Positions 48,463 through 52,120 of a stretch of DNA of 52,120 nt are shown here, piece by piece. The DNA comes from Pseudomonas sp. LB-090624 (GTDB lineage: Bacteria > Pseudomonadota > Gammaproteobacteria > Pseudomonadales > Pseudomonadaceae), in assembly GCF_003205205.1 (NCBI RefSeq), contig NZ_QJRL01000030.1, positions 1 through 52,120 of the forward strand, in the 5' to 3' direction. Below the pieces are notes generated by a model. That model did not search any database and was not told where the DNA came from. It saw only the letters and a program-made list of their open reading frames with translations. Each line of letters begins with the position of its first letter. The stretch's first letter is position 1. A program made the translations under genes and the position numbers.

Positions 48463-51009
48463 ATGACCTCCAACACTCAAGTAAATCTGACCAACTGCGA
48501 CCGCGAGCCGATCCAGATCCCCGGCAGCATCCAGCCTCACGGTTGCCTGCTGGCCTGCGATGCCACGGCGACGGTGGTCTTGCGCCATTCGGCCAACGTC
48601 CCGCAGATGCTAGGCATAACCGGGGACATCAACGGCCAGAAGCTGCAGGCGGTGTTGGGTGATGAGGTCGCCCATACCCTGCGCAACGCGCTGGCCCGGA
48701 CCCGGGAAGCCTCGCGGCCAGCCCTCAGTTTTGGTGTGCAGCTGGCCAACGGTCAGGCCTTCGATATCGCAGCCCATCTATTCAAAGGTTCGGCGATCCT
48801 CGAGTTCGAGCCCGCCGACGCCGGCATCGCCGAGCCCGTGGAGCTGGCGCGCACGCTGATCGCCCAGCTGCGTGAAATCGACCAGACCGGCAAGCTGTTT
48901 CGCGATGCTGGACGGTTCATCCGCGCCGTGCTTGGCTATGACCGGGTGATGATCTACCAGCTGGGCGCGGACGGTGCGGGCAAGGTGGTCGCAGAAGCCA
49001 AGCGCAGTGACCTTGAAAGTTTCATGGGCCAGTACTTTCCGGCTTCCGATATCCCCCAGCAGGCTCGCGCGCTGTACCTGCGCAACCGGATCCGGGTGAT
49101 TTCCGATGCGCAGTTCAAGACGGTGCCCATCGAACCGGTACTCGACCCTTCGGGCGAGCCGCTCGACCTCTCCTACGCCCACCTGCGCAGCGTCTCGCCC
49201 ATCCACTGCGAGTACCTGAGCAACATGGGCGTGGGCGCGTCGATGTCGATTTCGGTGATTGTCGACGGCGAGCTGTGGGGCATGATCGCCTGCCACCACT
49301 ATGCACCGCGCACCCTGTCCATGGGGCAACGGGTAGCAGCGGAAATGTTCGGCGAGTTCTTCTCGCTGCACATCGAGACGCTGCGCAGCCGGCAAAAGCT
49401 TGAAGCAGCCGTGCACGTGCACAAAGCGCTGGACAGCTTGATGCGGCAGGCCAACCAGGCCGCTGACATCGACGGGTTCTTCCACGCACGCCTGCCGCGG
49501 CTGATGTCGCTGATTCCCTGTGACGGCATCGGGATGTCGCTGCAGGGCCGCTGGGCGTCCGTCGGGTTGGCCCCACCGAAGTCGGCCGTCCCCGATCTAC
49601 TGGGCTTGGCCAGCATGGTCAGCGAGGGCCGCACCTGGGCGTCCAACCGCCTGTCGATGGTGCTGCCCGCAGCGCAGGCGTACTTCACCGTCGTTTCAGG
49701 CGTACTGATCATTCCGATGTCGCAACACCCGAGGGATTACCTGATTTTCTTCCGCAAGGAAGTCATCGAGACGCTCGACTGGGCCGGAGACCCGAACAAG
49801 ACCTACCACAGCGGTGCGCTGGGCGACCGCCTCACGCCACGCAAGAGTTTCGCCATCTGGAAAGAAACCGTTCACCAGCAGTCGCTACCGTGGACCGAGC
49901 AGGACCGTCAGTTTGGTGATGCCATCCGTACTGCCATCGTCGAGGTGGTCCTGTACAACAGCGAGTTGCTGGCCAGCGAGCGCTCCAAGGCCGAGGTGCG
50001 CCAGCGCATCCTCAATGAAGAGCTCAACCACCGGGTCAAGAACATCCTCTCGCTGATCGGCGCCCTGGTTGCCCACCCGACGACGGAAAGCCAGACGCTG
50101 CAGGATTATGTGGCGACGCTGAAGGGGCGCATCCAGGCATTGTCCCTCGCGCATGACCAGGTGGTGCGAGGCGACGGCGGTGGGCGTCTGGCCAAACTGC
50201 TGGAGGCCGAGCTATCGCCCTACCGCACTGCTGCAGGCGTGATCGAATTGCAGGGCCCGAACGTGATCCTTGATGCCCGCGCCTATTCGGTCATGGCCCT
50301 GGTGCTGCATGAGCTGGCAACCAATGCTGCAAAATACGGCGCGCTCTCGCGGGGCGGTGGCACGCTTTCCGTGGGCTGGAGCATCGATCCAGCTGGCGCA
50401 TGCGCCATTGCCTGGCGTGAAAGCGGCGGGCCGATGGTGCGGCCGCCGAGTCGCAGCGGCTTTGGCTCGGTGCTGATCGATCGCAGCATCCCGTTCGACC
50501 TTGGCGGCACCAGCGCAGTGGAGTACCACCCCGAAGGCCTGCAAGGTTTGTTCAGGATACCGGCCAAACACCTTACCGTGGCCGAAGCAGCCGAGCCCGC
50601 CAGCGACGTCGCCCCCATCGCACGTGCAGCAGATACCTTTGCCGCCCGTAGCGGTTTGTGTGTATTGATACTGGAAGACCAACTGGTAATTGCCGTTGGC
50701 CTGGAGCAAATTCTGAATGATGCGCAGATCCAGGACGTGATCACCGCTGGCTCCGAGAACGAAGCCATTCGGCTGCTTGCCGACCGTACACCGGATGCCG
50801 CGATTCTGGATGTCAACCTGGGTACCGGTACCTCCATGTCAGTGGCGGATGAACTGCTCCGACGGCAGGTTCCGTTCCTGTTCGCTACTGGTTATGGCGA
50901 CGGCATCAGTATTCCCGAGCATCTGCAGCATGTCCCGGTAACGCGCAAGCCCTACGATTCGAACGCCATACTGGCCAGCCTGGCGGGGCTGTTGAGCGCG
51001 GTTTCATGA
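48463..51009 (+). CDS. Bacteriophytochrome hybrid histidine kinase
   Basis: An 848-aa red/far-red photoreceptor kinase. PAS domain with the biliverdin-attachment Cys12 (NLTNCDREPIQIPGSIQPHG), GAF domain with the conserved PASDIPQQAR and SPIHCEYLSNMGVGASMSISV, PHY domain, then an HWE/HisKA_2-type kinase (NEELNHRVKNILSLIGAL, phospho-acceptor His523; LHELATNAAKYGA) and a C-terminal receiver with phospho-acceptor Asp783 (AAILDVNLG) and KPYDS lysine. The kinase-to-receiver fusion makes a hybrid sensor. Pseudomonas bphP is often preceded by the heme oxygenase gene bphO, which is absent from this window. Ribosome site weak; ATG 48463 chosen because it gives the usual short N-terminus before Cys12. 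Confidence 0.93.
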   Translation: MTSNTQVNLTNCDREPIQIPGSIQPHGCLLACDATATVVLRHSANVPQMLGITGDINGQKLQAVLGDEVAHTLRNALARTREASRPALSFGVQLANGQAFDIAAHLFKGSAILEFEPADAGIAEPVELARTLIAQLREIDQTGKLFRDAGRFIRAVLGYDRVMIYQLGADGAGKVVAEAKRSDLESFMGQYFPASDIPQQARALYLRNRIRVISDAQFKTVPIEPVLDPSGEPLDLSYAHLRSVSPIHCEYLSNMGVGASMSISVIVDGELWGMIACHHYAPRTLSMGQRVAAEMFGEFFSLHIETLRSRQKLEAAVHVHKALDSLMRQANQAADIDGFFHARLPRLMSLIPCDGIGMSLQGRWASVGLAPPKSAVPDLLGLASMVSEGRTWASNRLSMVLPAAQAYFTVVSGVLIIPMSQHPRDYLIFFRKEVIETLDWAGDPNKTYHSGALGDRLTPRKSFAIWKETVHQQSLPWTEQDRQFGDAIRTAIVEVVLYNSELLASERSKAEVRQRILNEELNHRVKNILSLIGALVAHPTTESQTLQDYVATLKGRIQALSLAHDQVVRGDGGGRLAKLLEAELSPYRTAAGVIELQGPNVILDARAYSVMALVLHELATNAAKYGALSRGGGTLSVGWSIDPAGACAIAWRESGGPMVRPPSRSGFGSVLIDRSIPFDLGGTSAVEYHPEGLQGLFRIPAKHLTVAEAAEPASDVAPIARAADTFAARSGLCVLILEDQLVIAVGLEQILNDAQIQDVITAGSENEAIRLLADRTPDAAILDVNLGTGTSMSVADELLRRQVPFLFATGYGDGISIPEHLQHVPVTRKPYDSNAILASLAGLLSAVS

Positions 51010-51048
51010 GCTTGTTCACAATCCAGGCGCTTGAGCGATCGCGGTGGG

Positions 51049-51084
51049 CGCGGCTTTAGCCGCGAACACCGGCAAAGCCGGTGT
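51049..51084. repeat. Double hairpin, REP-like element
   Basis: CGCGGCT-TT-AGCCGCG (51049-51064) immediately followed by ACACCGGC-AAA-GCCGGTGT (51066-51084). This hairpin pair is of a kind often seen between P. putida genes and could be a REP unit or transcript end for the phytochrome gene. Confidence 0.7.
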
Positions 51085-51112
51085 CAGGGGGAGTCTTCGA
51101 AGGGAGCCTCGC

Positions 51113-51159
51113 GCCCTCAGGTATTGCGCCAACTTAGCGATGGCGCTGTACCTGAGGGC
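51113..51159. terminator. Terminator-like hairpin between phytochrome and ALS genes
   Basis: GCCCTCAGGTA (51113-51123) and TACCTGAGGGC (51149-51159) form a perfect 11-base stem; inside the loop GCGCC and GGCGC can pair further. Lies 9 bases beyond the stop of the acetolactate synthase-like gene on the minus strand. No clear T-run. Confidence 0.6.
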
Positions 51160-51167
51160 CTCAAGGC

Positions 51168-52120
51168 TTACACCGCCAGCGCGCGCTCACGCAGCTCGCT
51201 GTTGAGGATGCGGTCGTTCTCGCTGTAATCGACCGGGCAGTCGATCACGTGCACGCCTGGGGTCTTGATGCAGTGCTCCAGCAGTGGCAGCAGGCCTTCG
51301 GCGCTTTCCACGCGATGGCCGTTGGCACCGTAGGCTTCGGCGTACTTGACGAAGTCCGGGTTGCCGTAGTCCAGGCCGAAATCGGTGAAGCCCATGTTGG
51401 CCTGCTTCCAGCGGATCATGCCGTAGCCGTCGTCACGCAGAATCACCACGGTGATGTGCATGCCCAGGCGTACTGCGGTTTCCAGCTCCTGGCTGTTCAT
51501 CATGAAGCCGCCGTCGCCGCATACCGAGATCACCGGGCGGTCCGGGTACACCAGGTGCGCCGCCATGGCCGACGGCAGGCCAGCGCCCATGGTCGCCAGG
51601 GCGTTGTCCAGCAGCACGGTGTTCGGCTTGTGCGCCTTGTAGTTACGGGCGAACCAGATCTTGTAGATGCCGTTGTCCAGGGCAACGATGCCTTCGGACG
51701 GCAACACGCGACGGATGTCGGCAACCATGCGCTGCGGGTAGACCGGGAAGCGGTTGTCGTCGCCACCTTCGGCGATCTGCGCTTCGTTGGCTTCACGGAT
51801 GGCCATCAGGCGGGTGAAGTCCCAGTGCGCGGTATCGTTCAGCGCTTCGCTGATCTGCCACACGGCGTTGGCGATGTCGCCGATCACTTCCACCTGCGGG
51901 AAGTACACGGCATCGACTTCGGCGGAGCGGAAGCTGATGTGGATGACTTCGGTGCCGCCACGGACCATGAAGAACGGCGGCTTTTCGATCACATCGTGGC
52001 CGATGTTGATGATCAGGTCGGCCGCTTCGATGGCGCGGTGGACGAAGTCACCAGACGACAGCGCAGCGTTCCCCAGGAAGCGCGGGTGACGCTCATCGAC
52101 CACGCCTTTACCCATCTGGG
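51168..52120 (-). CDS. Acetolactate synthase-type thiamine diphosphate enzyme (partial, N-terminus outside)
   Basis: The C-terminal 317 or so residues of a ThDP enzyme of the acetolactate synthase large-subunit family. Visible are the end of the central domain (PQMGKGVVDERHPRFLG ... IINIGHDVIEKPPFF) and the pyrophosphate domain with the ThDP motif GDGGFMMNSQELETAVRLGMHITVVILRDDGYGMIRWKQ. The frame is open at the window edge, so the start is beyond 52120. The style resembles catabolic or AlsS-type enzymes that condense pyruvate to acetolactate, but related carboligases cannot be excluded. Confidence 0.85.
   Translation of the reverse strand, partial: QMGKGVVDERHPRFLGNAALSSGDFVHRAIEAADLIINIGHDVIEKPPFFMVRGGTEVIHISFRSAEVDAVYFPQVEVIGDIANAVWQISEALNDTAHWDFTRLMAIREANEAQIAEGGDDNRFPVYPQRMVADIRRVLPSEGIVALDNGIYKIWFARNYKAHKPNTVLLDNALATMGAGLPSAMAAHLVYPDRPVISVCGDGGFMMNSQELETAVRLGMHITVVILRDDGYGMIRWKQANMGFTDFGLDYGNPDFVKYAEAYGANGHRVESAEGLLPLLEHCIKTPGVHVIDCPVDYSENDRILNSELRERALAV

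Noticed and set aside
1..52120. Prophage, insertion sequence, integron or CRISPR
   Set aside because: No transposase, integrase, phage structural gene, cas gene or regularly spaced direct repeat was seen; the only long repeat is the REP-like pair at 35991-36216.

Overview
The window looks like chromosome of a Pseudomonas of the P. putida group. This rests on high GC, densely packed operons with ATGA stop/start overlaps, Pseudomonas-type regulators (an FNR with its cluster cysteines, Zur-controlled dksA2/pyrC2, a bacteriophytochrome kinase), REP-like hairpins and a gene order that, from memory and unchecked, resembles the PP_3218-PP_3233 neighbourhood of P. putida KT2440. I saw no phage, transposase, integrase, CRISPR, rRNA or tRNA.

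Layout. (1) 1-5.5 kb: an FNR-type oxygen sensor beside two paralogous GNAT acetyltransferases, each with its own FNR-like box about 64 bp before the start codon; a 54-aa disordered protein; a stand-alone CinA/PncC amidohydrolase; and a LysR regulator divergent from a tandem pair of short YdcZ-type membrane proteins. (2) 5.7-12.4 kb: a cytoplasmic-looking PaoABC/YagTSR-type molybdenum aldehyde oxidoreductase operon, a KGG-motif stress protein, a Na+/H+ antiporter and two small uncharacterised proteins. (3) 12.4-36 kb: a large sulfur-scavenging region. It holds three SsuA-like sulfonate-binding proteins without a matching SsuBC, a LysR regulator, and a long operon of a DszC/SfnB-like flavoprotein, a 2-hydroxyacid dehydrogenase, a class II aldolase, a complete peptide-type ABC importer and two flavin (LLM) monooxygenases. 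A second operon encodes a Tat-exported amine oxidase, a secreted RidA and a TonB receptor. A third LLM gene follows the third binding protein, divergent from a 3-mercaptopropionate-type thiol dioxygenase and a four-domain rhodanese. A 34-bp promoter element is shared by the two large operons, and a 15-bp LysR-like element is shared by the two divergent promoters, suggesting one sulfur-starvation regulon.

(4) 36-43.2 kb: a near-perfect 67-bp REP-like inverted repeat, arfB, a TPR protein, and an Lrp/AsnC regulator divergent from a three-gene operon of a tyrosinase, an unrecognised 577-aa protein and a secreted single-CXXCH protein. (5) 43.2-46.3 kb: a zinc-starvation divergon around a strong Zur box, with two-cysteine DksA2 and a variant dihydroorotase on one side and an NTF2-like protein on the other, then a thymidylate-kinase-like gene. 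(6) 46.4-52.1 kb: a divergent SDR/LysR pair with a palindromic operator, a bacteriophytochrome hybrid kinase with no adjacent heme oxygenase, REP-like and terminator hairpins, and the 3' part of a thiamine-diphosphate acetolactate-synthase-type enzyme running off the window.
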